Assembly: GCF_902497625.1 (NCBI RefSeq)
Contig: NZ_CABVGX010000033.1
Coordinates: 1 to 64,000, forward strand
Reading direction: 5' to 3'
Length of the DNA stretch: 64,000 nucleotides
Source of the DNA: Pseudomonas fluorescens
GTDB lineage: Bacteria > Pseudomonadota > Gammaproteobacteria > Pseudomonadales > Pseudomonadaceae
In this document: one piece after another, positions 9,517 through 17,778 of the stretch
Layout of the letters: the number at the start of each line of letters is the position of its first letter
Position numbering within the stretch: the stretch's first letter is position 1
Made by a program: the position numbers and the translations under genes
The notes under the pieces: model-generated
Seen by the model: only the letters and a program-made list of their open reading frames with translations
Database searches by the model: none
What the model was told of the DNA's origin: nothing

Positions 9517-10743
9517 ATGCGTGCGATGACTTACCACGGAGCACATGACGTCAGGATTGAAACCGTGCCCGATCCTGTCATAGAAGCACCCGACGATATC
9601 ATTCTGCGCGTCACGGCCACTGCCATCTGTGGTTCTGATCTGCACTTGTACCGCGGGAAGGTTCCGACTGTTGAACACGGCGATATATTCGGTCATGAGT
9701 TCATGGGTATCGTCGAGGAAACCGGCAAGGATGTGACAGCCGTTCAACGCGGTGATCGCGTAGTCATCCCTTTCGTCATCGCCTGCGGCGACTGTTTTTT
9801 CTGCCAGCAAGAGCAGTTCGCCTGTTGTGAAACTACCAACAAAGGCCCGGGTGCGAGTCTTAACAAGAAAATCATTCCACCACCGGCGGCCTTGTTTGGT
9901 TTCAGTCGTCTGTACGGTGGCGTCCCTGGTGGCCAGGCCGAGTTGGTCAGAGTGCCCAAGGCCAATACCGGCCCGTTCAAAGTCCCCGGCACGCTCGCGG
10001 ATGAAAAGGTATTGTTCCTCTCGGACATACTTCCGACTGCCTGGCAGGCGGTCCTCAATGCAGGTGTCGGACAGGGTTCAAGTCTGGCCATTTATGGTGC
10101 CGGTCCGGTCGGGCTATTGAGCGCTGCGTGCGCCAGAATGCTGGGTGTCGACCAGATTTTCATGGTCGATCATCACGAATATCGGCTCGCTTACGCGCAA
10201 AAGACCTATGGGGTTATCCCGATCAATTTTGATGACGATGACGATCCTGCCGACACCATCATCCGTCAGACGGCCGGCAACCGTGGAGTGGATGCGGTGA
10301 TCGATGCTGTAGGGTTCGAGGCCAAGGGCAGCACGACTGAAACCATACTGGCTACTCTGAAGCTGGAAGGCAGCAGCGGCAAAGCGTTGCGCCAATGCAT
10401 CGCCGCTGTGCGTCGAGCCGGGGTCGTCAGCGTGCCGGGGGTTTATACCGGATTTATTCATGGCTTCATGTTCGGTGATGCATTCGACAAAGGTCTGACA
10501 TTCAAGATGGGGCAGACCCACGTGCAGCGCTATCTTCCGGAGTTGCTTGGCTATATTGAAACCGGACGTCTGCAACCGGACGCGATTATCTCTCACAGGA
10601 TGTCACTGGAGCAGGTCGCTGAGGGTTACAAGATGTTCGACAAGAAACAGGAAGAGTGCCGCAAAGTCATTCTGACCCCGGGATCGAGTGATGTGCCGCT
10701 GACCGAGAACGTTACTGACGCCTCGCCAGTTCCGGCCATGTAG
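9517..10743 (+). CDS. zinc-dependent alcohol dehydrogenase (formaldehyde dehydrogenase-like MDR)
   Basis: A 408-residue medium-chain dehydrogenase. The GroES-like catalytic part shows CGSDLHLYRG (catalytic Cys), FGHEFMGIVEE (zinc His/Glu), and a structural zinc lobe CGDCFFCQQEQFACC. The nucleotide-binding fold is seen as AIYGAGPVGLLSA, then MVDHHEYRL, where an acidic residue fits NAD+ use. Length and the long insert after the zinc lobe match the FdhA/glutathione-independent formaldehyde dehydrogenase-like subgroup, so the substrate is probably an aldehyde or alcohol but cannot be fixed from sequence. GAGGATG lies upstream of the ATG. It is monocistronic and ends before a strong hairpin. Confidence 0.88.
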   Translation: MRAMTYHGAHDVRIETVPDPVIEAPDDIILRVTATAICGSDLHLYRGKVPTVEHGDIFGHEFMGIVEETGKDVTAVQRGDRVVIPFVIACGDCFFCQQEQFACCETTNKGPGASLNKKIIPPPAALFGFSRLYGGVPGGQAELVRVPKANTGPFKVPGTLADEKVLFLSDILPTAWQAVLNAGVGQGSSLAIYGAGPVGLLSAACARMLGVDQIFMVDHHEYRLAYAQKTYGVIPINFDDDDDPADTIIRQTAGNRGVDAVIDAVGFEAKGSTTETILATLKLEGSSGKALRQCIAAVRRAGVVSVPGVYTGFIHGFMFGDAFDKGLTFKMGQTHVQRYLPELLGYIETGRLQPDAIISHRMSLEQVAEGYKMFDKKQEECRKVILTPGSSDVPLTENVTDASPVPAM

Positions 10744-10775
10744 GTTGAGCGACCTTCTCCGGCAGTAAAACGCGC

Positions 10776-10836
10776 AAGCGCCAGGCTTGCCAGCGAAGAC
10801 CATTTCAAATCGTCTTCGCTGACAAGCCTGGCGCTT
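10776..10836. terminator. 25-bp inverted repeat between convergent genes
   Basis: Arms at 10776-10800 and 10812-10836 are reverse complements with one mismatch (left arm starts AAGCGCCAGGCTTGCC, right arm ends AAGCCTGGCGCTT) around an 11-base loop. It lies between convergent genes and would act as a bidirectional terminator. The arm sequence also resembles a fluorescens-type REP, so it may be a captured REPIN. Confidence 0.75.
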
Positions 10837-10842
10837 ATACGT

Positions 10843-11148
10843 TTATACCCGGGATTCGTTCGAATGCTGCGGACGTTGAGTCGCAGACGCGGACAAGGGC
10901 ATTGATGGGAACTCTTTATTCAGCAACTGCAGATGCTCGATGGCCTCCTGGTATTTCGCATCCGCTTTCCTGCGCACGGCCTGATAACGATCGAACTGTT
11001 CAGCGTCCAGTTCGCTACCTTCCAAGAGTTCAAAGGCAATGTTACTCAATGCCTGTGCCTCTTCAAACAGCTGGCGATTTCGATCCAGGGCAAACGCCCG
11101 GCAAGCGCTGTTTTCGTCGCGGGTGGAATAATGAATCATGTCAGGCAC
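10843..11148 (-). CDS. hypothetical protein, small helical
   Basis: A 101-residue protein, not recognised. It is predicted to be almost entirely helical, with the heptad-like stretch LFEEAQALSNIAFELLEGSELDA and then QFDRYQAVRRKADAKYQEAIEHLQLLNKEF, ending in a polar tail. No signal peptide or membrane segment is seen. The ATG at 11148 reads MPDMIHYS; a second ATG three codons in is possible. It is monocistronic, convergent with the dehydrogenase across the 25-bp hairpin. Confidence 0.65.
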   Translation of the reverse strand: MPDMIHYSTRDENSACRAFALDRNRQLFEEAQALSNIAFELLEGSELDAEQFDRYQAVRRKADAKYQEAIEHLQLLNKEFPSMPLSASATQRPQHSNESRV

Positions 11149-11320
11149 CTTTGATCTAGGGGTTCCGTCTCAGGCCATCGCCTTAAGGAACCGGACCGAA
11201 AATTCACATCCTGCGCAGGCAGGGCTGGGTTAAAGGTAGGACCGGCAAAGTTGGCGCAGGATTGCAATTTTATGAGGGCAAAAACTCGATCAATCCGCAC
11301 GTATAAGAGCCGCGCTGATA

Positions 11321-12664
11321 TCAGGCTTTTCGTTTCTTGTGCTGTTCATAACGGGCGAGGATCGGCTGCGTACTGATGCCGTGGGCGAGGATACTTAAAG
11401 CCACCACCGACAAGGTCAGGTTCAAACACAGGTTCGCCACCGACGGTTCCAGCCCATGGTTCAAGGCGTAGAACAGATAGTAGAGGCTGCCGATCCCGCG
11501 GATACCAAACCAGCCGATCAACAGCCGCTGACGCATGGGCAGCAAACTGCCCCACGGCATGGCGACCACGCAGAGGGGGCGAATCAGGCAAAACAGCACC
11601 GCGGCAATCGGCAGCGCCCGCCAGTCCCAGTGCGCGATCAGAACCACGCCAAGCAAGGTGACCAGGAATACCTCCATCGCCCTTTCCACCAAACCACCAA
11701 ACGCCAGCATGTCGCTCATCATGATGCCGGCGGCTACCTGACTGTCTTCAAGATTTTGCGTATCGCCATGAACGGCGTTTTGTGGGTCGACGTTCAGGTG
11801 GCCAACCACGGGTTGCACAAGATGTTCTGCAGGTAATTCGTCGTCGCCGGTGGAGTTGACTTCTTCGTGTCGCAAAGCGAGGCCGGCTGCAAACACCGAC
11901 AGGAATCCATAACCGTGAATGGCTTCGGCGCCTACGTACGCCAACGCGATCAACGCGAGGGCCAGGTAGTCGTTGGGTGAAAGGGTGCTGTCTTCGTTCT
12001 TGATGCGCAGGGTCAAGGTCACCCGGCCGATGCCGCGCCCCATCAGATAGCCCGTCAGAAAACCTGCGGGGACCGCCCATACCACGTCGCGCAGTGCCCA
12101 TTCGCCGATCCAGCCGGAGCCGCCGCCCTGTTGCAACATCAGCAGGCCGAGGATCACGAACGGGAAGGCAATGCCATCGTTGAGCCCGGCTTCACCGGAG
12201 AGCCCGAAGCGCACACTGTCGTCATCGCGGGCATCATTCACCTGCACCAACGCTGCCAGCACCGGATCGGTGGGCGCGAGGATCGAGCCGATCAACACCG
12301 ATGCGCCCCATGACAGTTCGAACGCGTAATGCAGCAGCAGGCAAACGCCGCCGATGGTCAATACCATCACCGGCCCCGCCAGCCCGTACGCGACTCGCCA
12401 GGTTTTATCCTTGAGTGGCAAACGCAGCTTCAATCCGCAGACGAATAGAGAAAATAGCACCGCGACTTCCGTGAGGTGCTCCATCCAGACGGCGGCATCG
12501 TCGGTTGCCAGCTGCAAAAATCCCAGGCCCGAAGGCCCGATGGCGATGCCCAGCACCAGGCACACTGCCGAGGTGGTCACCGGCATCCAGCGCAGGTGAG
12601 CTGAGGTCAGCGCCAATGTCAGCAGAACCGCACCAAGCACGGCAACCCATACCACGAAACTCAC
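11321..12664 (-). CDS. CPA1-family Na+/H+ (cation:proton) antiporter
   Basis: A 447-residue integral membrane protein with about 12 hydrophobic segments. CPA1/NhaP features are GIAIGPSGLGFL early, ILAPTDPVLAALVQ (the TDP motif of the ion-binding unwound helix), and GLSGEAGLNDGIAFPFVILGL with the conserved ND acidic pair. A hydrophilic stretch near residues 275-310 may be a cytosolic loop. It exchanges Na+ or K+ for protons across the inner membrane. The start is taken as GTG at 12664; there is no strong Shine-Dalgarno, so the exact start is uncertain. It lies downstream of the YohC-like gene in the same orientation with a 46-bp gap. Confidence 0.85.
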   Translation of the reverse strand: MSFVVWVAVLGAVLLTLALTSAHLRWMPVTTSAVCLVLGIAIGPSGLGFLQLATDDAAVWMEHLTEVAVLFSLFVCGLKLRLPLKDKTWRVAYGLAGPVMVLTIGGVCLLLHYAFELSWGASVLIGSILAPTDPVLAALVQVNDARDDDSVRFGLSGEAGLNDGIAFPFVILGLLMLQQGGGSGWIGEWALRDVVWAVPAGFLTGYLMGRGIGRVTLTLRIKNEDSTLSPNDYLALALIALAYVGAEAIHGYGFLSVFAAGLALRHEEVNSTGDDELPAEHLVQPVVGHLNVDPQNAVHGDTQNLEDSQVAAGIMMSDMLAFGGLVERAMEVFLVTLLGVVLIAHWDWRALPIAAVLFCLIRPLCVVAMPWGSLLPMRQRLLIGWFGIRGIGSLYYLFYALNHGLEPSVANLCLNLTLSVVALSILAHGISTQPILARYEQHKKRKA

Positions 12665-12710
12665 GATGGGCTAGCGCCACAAACGGTCGAAGTGAGCCTG
12701 ATCAAGGTAT

Positions 12711-13322
12711 TCAACCGACTGTCGCGCGCACGTATTCCGGCGTCAGGACGTTGAACCAGAGCAGAATCATTTCAACCAGGATAGTCACCAGCACCAGCAA
12801 GCCCACACCCCACACGCAGGCGGAATTGAGCAAGCCTTGCTGTTTGCGTTCATGCATGAAGGTTGGCAGACCTACGAACAGCAGGAAAGTGGAATACACC
12901 CCGGCGGCGCCCAGGACGATGATGGCCAGCCAGCGGCTTGGGTACAGCCCCGCGATGCCAGCGAGGAAAAAGGGTGTCGCGGTGTAGGCTGCAAAACCGA
13001 TGCACTGGTTCAGAGTAGGGCGTGAATCGAACGCTCGGGACATCCAGCGAATGAACAGACCCATCACTACAACGCCGATGATGATGGTTAGATAAAGCAT
13101 GAAGCACAGCTGCAGGGCACTGCCTGTACTGAGTTTGACAATCTCGTTTTCCGCCAGACTCCATCCTACATAGGTGGTCCCTACAAACAGGCATACCGCC
13201 GGGATCAGGGCGAGCAACAGCAAGTGAGCCAGGTAATGGCGTGGGTGTGCTTCTTCTTCCTTGCGAATATCCGTCCACGCGAAGTTGGGTTGGGTGAACA
13301 GCTTGACGATTGGTGCGGACAT
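12711..13322 (-). CDS. YohC-like Yip1-family inner membrane protein
   Basis: A 203-residue protein with five predicted membrane helices, beginning around LLLLALIPAVCLFVGTTYVGW, then LCFMLYLTIIIGVVVMGLFI, FAAYTATPFFLAGIAGLYP, LAIIVLGAAGVYSTFLLFVGLP and the final VWGVGLLVLVTILVEMILLWF. The pattern and the GFAAYTATPFFLAG segment match the Yip1/DUF1282 family (E. coli YohC). Its biochemical role is unknown. GGAGG precedes the start at a suitable distance. It is probably co-transcribed with the antiporter gene that follows. Confidence 0.82.
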   Translation of the reverse strand: MSAPIVKLFTQPNFAWTDIRKEEEAHPRHYLAHLLLLALIPAVCLFVGTTYVGWSLAENEIVKLSTGSALQLCFMLYLTIIIGVVVMGLFIRWMSRAFDSRPTLNQCIGFAAYTATPFFLAGIAGLYPSRWLAIIVLGAAGVYSTFLLFVGLPTFMHERKQQGLLNSACVWGVGLLVLVTILVEMILLWFNVLTPEYVRATVG

Positions 13323-13490
13323 GACGACCTCCTGATCTGGATCGGCCTGTGACAGAAGCCGCTTAACGTATTGATGTCCGGATTTCGCCTGGGGTTCATT
13401 TTTTCAGTGGTGTATCGAGCAGTGCAGCAATAGACGGAATGTTTAATCGCAGTCAGGGTCAACCACGCAGGTATGAATGGGGAAATTGCC

Positions 13491-13991
13491 ATGACGCTCA
13501 GTGAATCGGTTGTCGAGTACTTGCGCGACAACACCCTGCTGCTGACCACTGCGGAATCCTGCACTGCCGGCAAAATCGTAACGCTGCTGGCGGAAGTGCC
13601 ACACAGTGGCGATCTTATCGAGAGCGGCTATGTGGTCTATTCCCCTGAGGCGAAACAGCGGTTGCTCGGGGTTAATCCCTATACGATCGAAACGTTCAAC
13701 CTGACCAGCTGTGAAGTGGCCAGGGAAATGGCGTTGGGCGCATTGCGCGACAGCACGGCCAACGTAGCGGTGGCCACCACCGGCATTCTCGGACCGGAAG
13801 ATGTTGATGGCATCCCTGCGGGAACCGTGTGTTTCGCCTGGGCTTTTCAATCCGGAGGCGGGCGATGCGTGTTCAGCCGACGCGAGCGATTTTTCGGGAC
13901 GCGTTGCGAGGTTCAATTGATGGCTGCAGAACATGCGTTGCGGGAGTTGGAGCATTACCATCGGCGGGCGTTGGCGGGGGAGCGGGAATAG
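13491..13991 (+). CDS. CinA C-terminal / PncC-like nicotinamide-nucleotide amidase
   Basis: A stand-alone CinA C-terminal domain of about 166 residues. Motifs are TTAESCTAG (catalytic Ser and Lys region), SGDLIESGYVVYSPEAKQRLLGV, and ATTGILGPEDVDGIPAGTVCFAW. The family deamidates nicotinamide mononucleotide in pyridine-nucleotide recycling. It differs from the usual TAESCTGG and TGIAGPGG sequences, so it belongs to a divergent subgroup and activity should not be taken as certain. The ATG at 13491 is chosen over one at 13473 because GGGGAA stands upstream of it. REP elements follow directly. Confidence 0.82.
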   Translation: MTLSESVVEYLRDNTLLLTTAESCTAGKIVTLLAEVPHSGDLIESGYVVYSPEAKQRLLGVNPYTIETFNLTSCEVAREMALGALRDSTANVAVATTGILGPEDVDGIPAGTVCFAWAFQSGGGRCVFSRRERFFGTRCEVQLMAAEHALRELEHYHRRALAGERE

Positions 13992-14040
13992 AAGTCTTGC
14001 GCGCAGGCCAGAGGGTTCGCAGGTTTCTGATGAGCGTAAG

Positions 14041-14210
14041 CGACTGCTGCGCAGCCGGACGCAGCCTTCGGCAGCTGCTACAAGGCCCGTGACCGGCGCA
14101 AAACCTGTAGCAGCCGGACGCAGCCTTCGGCAGCTGCTACAAGGCCCGTGACCGACGCAAACCCTGTAGCAGCTGGCGCAGCCTGCGTCCGGCTGCGCAG
14201 CAGTCGTAAA
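14041..14210. repeat. small REP cluster
   Basis: Three REP palindromes of the same family as arrays 1 and 2. Two are direct copies separated by CAAGGCCCGTGACCG(G/A)CGCAAA-type linkers, and a third is inverted, ending GCGCAGCAGTCGTAAA. It lies in the space between convergent pncC-like and SDR genes. Confidence 0.85.
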
Positions 14211-14242
14211 AATCCAAAGGCGGACGAAACGGTCGCAAAAAC

Positions 14243-15100
14243 CTATAGCATCGGCTTGCCACCGGTGATGCCATACCGCTGACCGGTGATATAACTTGCT
14301 TCATCCGACGCCAGCAACACATAAATCGGCGCGACTTCCACTGGCTGGCCCGGGCGACCCAGTGGCGTCTCGGCACCAAAGTTTTGCACTTCCTCATCCG
14401 GCATCGTCGAGACGATCAGCGGCGTCCAGATCGGGCCAGGGGCCACGCAATTCACACGGATATTCTTCGGACCCAGGATCTGCGCCAGCCCGCCGGTGAA
14501 GTTCGCAATGGCACCTTTTGTCGTGGCATACGCGAGCAGGGAAGGTTTGGGCATGTCGGAATTGACCGAGCTGGTGTTGATAATCGAGCTGCCCGGTTGC
14601 ATGTGCTTCAGCGCGGCCTGACAGATCCGGAAGATCGCCGTGATGTTCACGTCGAACGTCATCACCCATTCGTCATCAGGGATGTCTTCGAAATTTTCGT
14701 GAGTCATCTGGAAAGCAGCGTTGTTGACCAGAACATCGATTCGGCCGAAGCGCTCGACGGTTTTGTCGACCAATGCCTGGCATTGCTCTTTTTTCGCCAG
14801 GTCACCCGGCAGCAACAGGCACTGGCGCCCGGCTTGTTCGACCCAACGTGCGGTTTCCTGGGCGTCTTCGTGTTCGTTGAGGTAGGCGACCACGACATCG
14901 GCGCCTTCGCGGGCAAATGCGATGGCAACCGCACGACCGATTCCGCTGTCAGCACCGGTGATCAGGGCAATCTTGCCTTCCAGCCGGCCCGAACCTTTGT
15001 AACTCTGCTCACCGCAATCCGGGTACGGGTCCATTTTTTTCTGGGAGCCAGGGACGGGTTGAGCTTGTTTCTGGAACGGTGGTTTTGGGTAGTCGATCAT
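14243..15100 (-). CDS. SDR-family oxidoreductase (YghA-like)
   Basis: A 285-residue classical short-chain dehydrogenase with an N-terminal extension (MIDYPKPPFQKQAQPVPGSQ) typical of YghA-like aldehyde/alcohol oxidoreductases. Cofactor motif ALITGADSGIGRAVA, NNAAFQ, catalytic Ser in INTSSVNS and YATTKGAIANF (YxxxK) are all present. It acts in the cytoplasm; the substrate is unknown. The ATG at 15100 is preceded by AGGAG, whereas the longer reading frame up to 15286 runs through repeat-like DNA and is rejected. It ends about 33 bp before a REP cluster. Confidence 0.9.
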   Translation of the reverse strand: MIDYPKPPFQKQAQPVPGSQKKMDPYPDCGEQSYKGSGRLEGKIALITGADSGIGRAVAIAFAREGADVVVAYLNEHEDAQETARWVEQAGRQCLLLPGDLAKKEQCQALVDKTVERFGRIDVLVNNAAFQMTHENFEDIPDDEWVMTFDVNITAIFRICQAALKHMQPGSSIINTSSVNSDMPKPSLLAYATTKGAIANFTGGLAQILGPKNIRVNCVAPGPIWTPLIVSTMPDEEVQNFGAETPLGRPGQPVEVAPIYVLLASDEASYITGQRYGITGGKPML

Positions 15101-15210
15101 CGGAATTCTCCTGTTCAAGGTAAACGAGCCAAAGGGTTGACCCGCTACTTTTGCCTTGAGTTCGGTTGGATTTCCGGAAGTTGACCAACGCCCTGACGAC
15201 ACCAAAACTG

Positions 15211-15301
15211 GTAGGAGCTGGCTTGCCGGCGATGACGGCGCTACATCCAATATCATCGTTGGCTGAACGACCGCCTTCGCAAGCAAGCTTTGCTCCTACA
15301 A
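15211..15301. repeat. REPIN of a second family
   Basis: GTAGGAGCTGGCTTGCCGGC...GCAAGCAAGCTTTGCTCCTAC forms a pair of inverted REPs with the GTAGGAGC type ends common in the P. fluorescens group. It lies between the SDR and aminotransferase genes. Confidence 0.8.
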
Positions 15302-15329
15302 AGTCTGGTCATTTCACGGGGCAACCCTA

Positions 15330-16484
15330 TCAAGCGTTACGAGCCCGCAAACTACGCTCCATCCGCGCAACACCTTCCTCCAGCAATGCCCGCGGACAGC
15401 CGAAGTTCAGGCGCACGAACTGTTGGCAGGCGTCGCCGAAATCCAGTCCTGCACTCAAACCAACCTTGGCCTGTTCAAGAAAGAATTTTTGCGGATCGGC
15501 CAGCCCCAGCGCCGAACAATCCAGCCAGGCCAGGTAGGTGCTTTGCGGCACATTGATGCTGACTCCCGGCAGACGACTGCGAACCGCGTCCACCAGATAA
15601 TCGCGATTGCCCTGCAGATACGTCTTCAGCTCTGCCAGCCACGGCCCTGCTTCGCTGTAGGCGACCCGCGTGGCTTCCATGCCCAGCGGGTTGACACTGT
15701 CGACCATGCCGCAACGGGCATGATTGACCCGTTCGCGGATGGCGCGGTCCTGGATGATCATGAATGAAGTCTTCAGCCCTGCGATGTTGTAGGCCTTGCT
15801 GGCCGACATCAGCGTGATGGTGCGGCGGGCGATGTCGTCGCTCAGCGACGCGGTCGGAATGTGCACGCGACCGTCGTAGCACAGTTCGGCGTGGATCTCG
15901 TCGGAGATGATCCAGGCGTTCTGCGCCAGGCAGATGTTCGCCAGGGCTTGCAGCTCCTCCCGGGGGAAGGCCTTGCCCAGTGGATTGTGCGGGTTGCTGA
16001 GCAGCAGCGCGCCGCCGCCCTTGAGCGATTGGCGCAACGTTTCCAGTGGCGTGGCATACGTGCCGTCCGCCAGCGCGTCGAAGCTCAGCTCGATCTTGTT
16101 CAGCCCCCAATGGCCCGGCGCATGCCGCAACGGCGGGTAATTCGGCACCTGCACCACTACGTTCTGTTGTGGCTCGACCAGCGCCCGCAAAGCCATGTTG
16201 AAGCCCGACTCCACGCCCGGCAGGAAAATCAGCTCCTGCGGCTGGACGCGCCAGGCGTATTTGTTCCACAGATCGGCGACGATGGCTTCGCGCAATCCCT
16301 CCTGCGCCACGCTGTAGCCGAGCAACGGATGCTCCAGACGTCTTTGCAGGGCCTGGACGATCACCGGCGGCGCGGCGAAATCCATGTCGGCGACCCACAT
16401 CGGCAAGACATCGGCCGGGTAACGGCTCCACTTGGTGCTGCCGGTGTGGTGGCGGTCGAACACCTGATCAAAATCGAAAGTCAT
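15330..16484 (-). CDS. MalY/PatB-type PLP-dependent C-S lyase/aminotransferase
   Basis: A 384-residue fold-type I PLP enzyme. It opens with MTFDFDQVFDRHHTGSTKW, the usual start of PatB-like cystathionine beta-lyases, followed by MWVADMDFAAPP. The NPHNPLGKAF loop, ISDEIHAELCYDGRVHIP (Asp binding the pyridine N) and SASKAYNIAGLK (Schiff-base Lys) are clear. The expected reaction is beta-elimination from cystathionine or cysteine conjugates; aminotransfer on other amino acids is possible. The start at 16484 matches the family N-terminus; the extended frame to 16694 overlaps REP-containing DNA. Confidence 0.9.
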   Translation of the reverse strand: MTFDFDQVFDRHHTGSTKWSRYPADVLPMWVADMDFAAPPVIVQALQRRLEHPLLGYSVAQEGLREAIVADLWNKYAWRVQPQELIFLPGVESGFNMALRALVEPQQNVVVQVPNYPPLRHAPGHWGLNKIELSFDALADGTYATPLETLRQSLKGGGALLLSNPHNPLGKAFPREELQALANICLAQNAWIISDEIHAELCYDGRVHIPTASLSDDIARRTITLMSASKAYNIAGLKTSFMIIQDRAIRERVNHARCGMVDSVNPLGMEATRVAYSEAGPWLAELKTYLQGNRDYLVDAVRSRLPGVSINVPQSTYLAWLDCSALGLADPQKFFLEQAKVGLSAGLDFGDACQQFVRLNFGCPRALLEEGVARMERSLRARNA

Positions 16485-16663
16485 GCGCAGTCTCGTAGCA
16501 ACAGGAGGTAGAAAGGGACGCCATGATAATCCCCCGCACCAGTGGGAGCGAGCCTGCTCGCGAAGGCTGGGTTCAACGCCTGCGCAATGCCTTGCGTCTT
16601 CCCGCAAACGTCTATGCTGGGCTAACCAATCCCGCCATTGCCGCGATAGGCACGGAGTCGTCC

Positions 16664-17752
16664 ATGGAGCCCACGTCCCTTTCCGAAAAGGCATTCACGC
16701 GCAACCTGCTCGACGTGCTGATTCGCGCCGGGCTTATCGCCGTGCTCGTGTTGTTTTGCTTCGAGATCTTCCGCCCGTTCCGCGACCTGATGCTGTGGTC
16801 GCTGATCCTGGCGATCACCCTGTATCCGCTGCAAGAGCGGCTCAGAGGGCCGTTGGGGCGAAAAGAAGGGCGCATAGCGACGCTTATCGTGCTGGTTGCG
16901 GTGCTCATTCTGATGGTGCCGGTCTATCTGTTGGGCACTTCGATCGCCGACTCGGTCGACAGATCGATACAGGTGGTCAGGACCGAAGGCTTCGCCATTC
17001 CACCGCCTTCCGCGTCGCTCGCCGAATGGCCGTTGGTGGGCAAGCCGCTGTCGGCGATCTGGCTACAGGCGTCGACTGACCTGCCTGGGCTGACCGAGAA
17101 ATACATCCCGCAGATCAAAGGCGTGAGTCTGGGCCTGCTAGGCAAACTGGCCGGCGTCGGCATGGGTTTTCTGACGTTTATCTTCGCCCTGATCATCGCT
17201 GGCATATTCATGGCCTATGGCGAAAGCGGCGCCCGCAGCGCGGTGCAAATCTCATCGCGTTTCAGCGGCCCGGTCCGAGGCCCGAAAATCGCCGGGCTGT
17301 GCACGGCGACCATTCGTGCGGTGGCGTTGGGGGTGGTCGGCATCGCGTTTATTCAAATGCTGCTGGTGGGCCTGGGCTTCGTGTTCAAAGGTGTACCCGG
17401 TGCCGGTCTGCTCGCGCTAGCTGTGTTGCTGCTGGGGATCATGCAACTGCCAGCTACCTTGATCACGTTGCCGGTGATCGCCTATGTGTTCGCCACAGAA
17501 GGCGCGAGCACCGCGACCATCATCTTCGCCATTTATGTATTCGTCGCCGGCCTGGTCGATAATGTACTCAAACCGCTGCTGCTCGGGCGTGGCGTAGACG
17601 TACCGATGCCGGTGATCCTGATCGGCGCACTCGGCGGCATGGTCACCGGCGGCATCATCGGTTTGTTCATTGGCCCGGTCGTGCTGGCGGTTGGTTATCA
17701 GCTGTTCTGGCAATGGGTGGATGACACCCCTGATGTGGCGACGGGGCCCTGA
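16664..17752 (+). CDS. AI-2E family (PerM-like) transporter
   Basis: A 362-residue membrane protein with the AI-2E transporter layout: two N-terminal helices (AGLIAVLVLFCFEIFRP; MLWSLILAITLYPL), a third helix (ATLIVLVAVLILMVPVYLLG), a long periplasmic region (about 85-165), then paired helices ending GALGGMVTGGIIGLFIGPVVLAVGYQLF. Family members export small molecules or ions; the substrate is unknown here. GGAG is placed before the ATG at 16664; the longer reading frame from 16523 crosses a REP (GGGAGCGAGCCTGCTCGCG) and is rejected. It is convergent with the GH16 gene. Confidence 0.88.
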   Translation: MEPTSLSEKAFTRNLLDVLIRAGLIAVLVLFCFEIFRPFRDLMLWSLILAITLYPLQERLRGPLGRKEGRIATLIVLVAVLILMVPVYLLGTSIADSVDRSIQVVRTEGFAIPPPSASLAEWPLVGKPLSAIWLQASTDLPGLTEKYIPQIKGVSLGLLGKLAGVGMGFLTFIFALIIAGIFMAYGESGARSAVQISSRFSGPVRGPKIAGLCTATIRAVALGVVGIAFIQMLLVGLGFVFKGVPGAGLLALAVLLLGIMQLPATLITLPVIAYVFATEGASTATIIFAIYVFVAGLVDNVLKPLLLGRGVDVPMPVILIGALGGMVTGGIIGLFIGPVVLAVGYQLFWQWVDDTPDVATGP

Positions 17753-17778
17753 TCAAGCCTCTTCAGGGCAAACGCGGC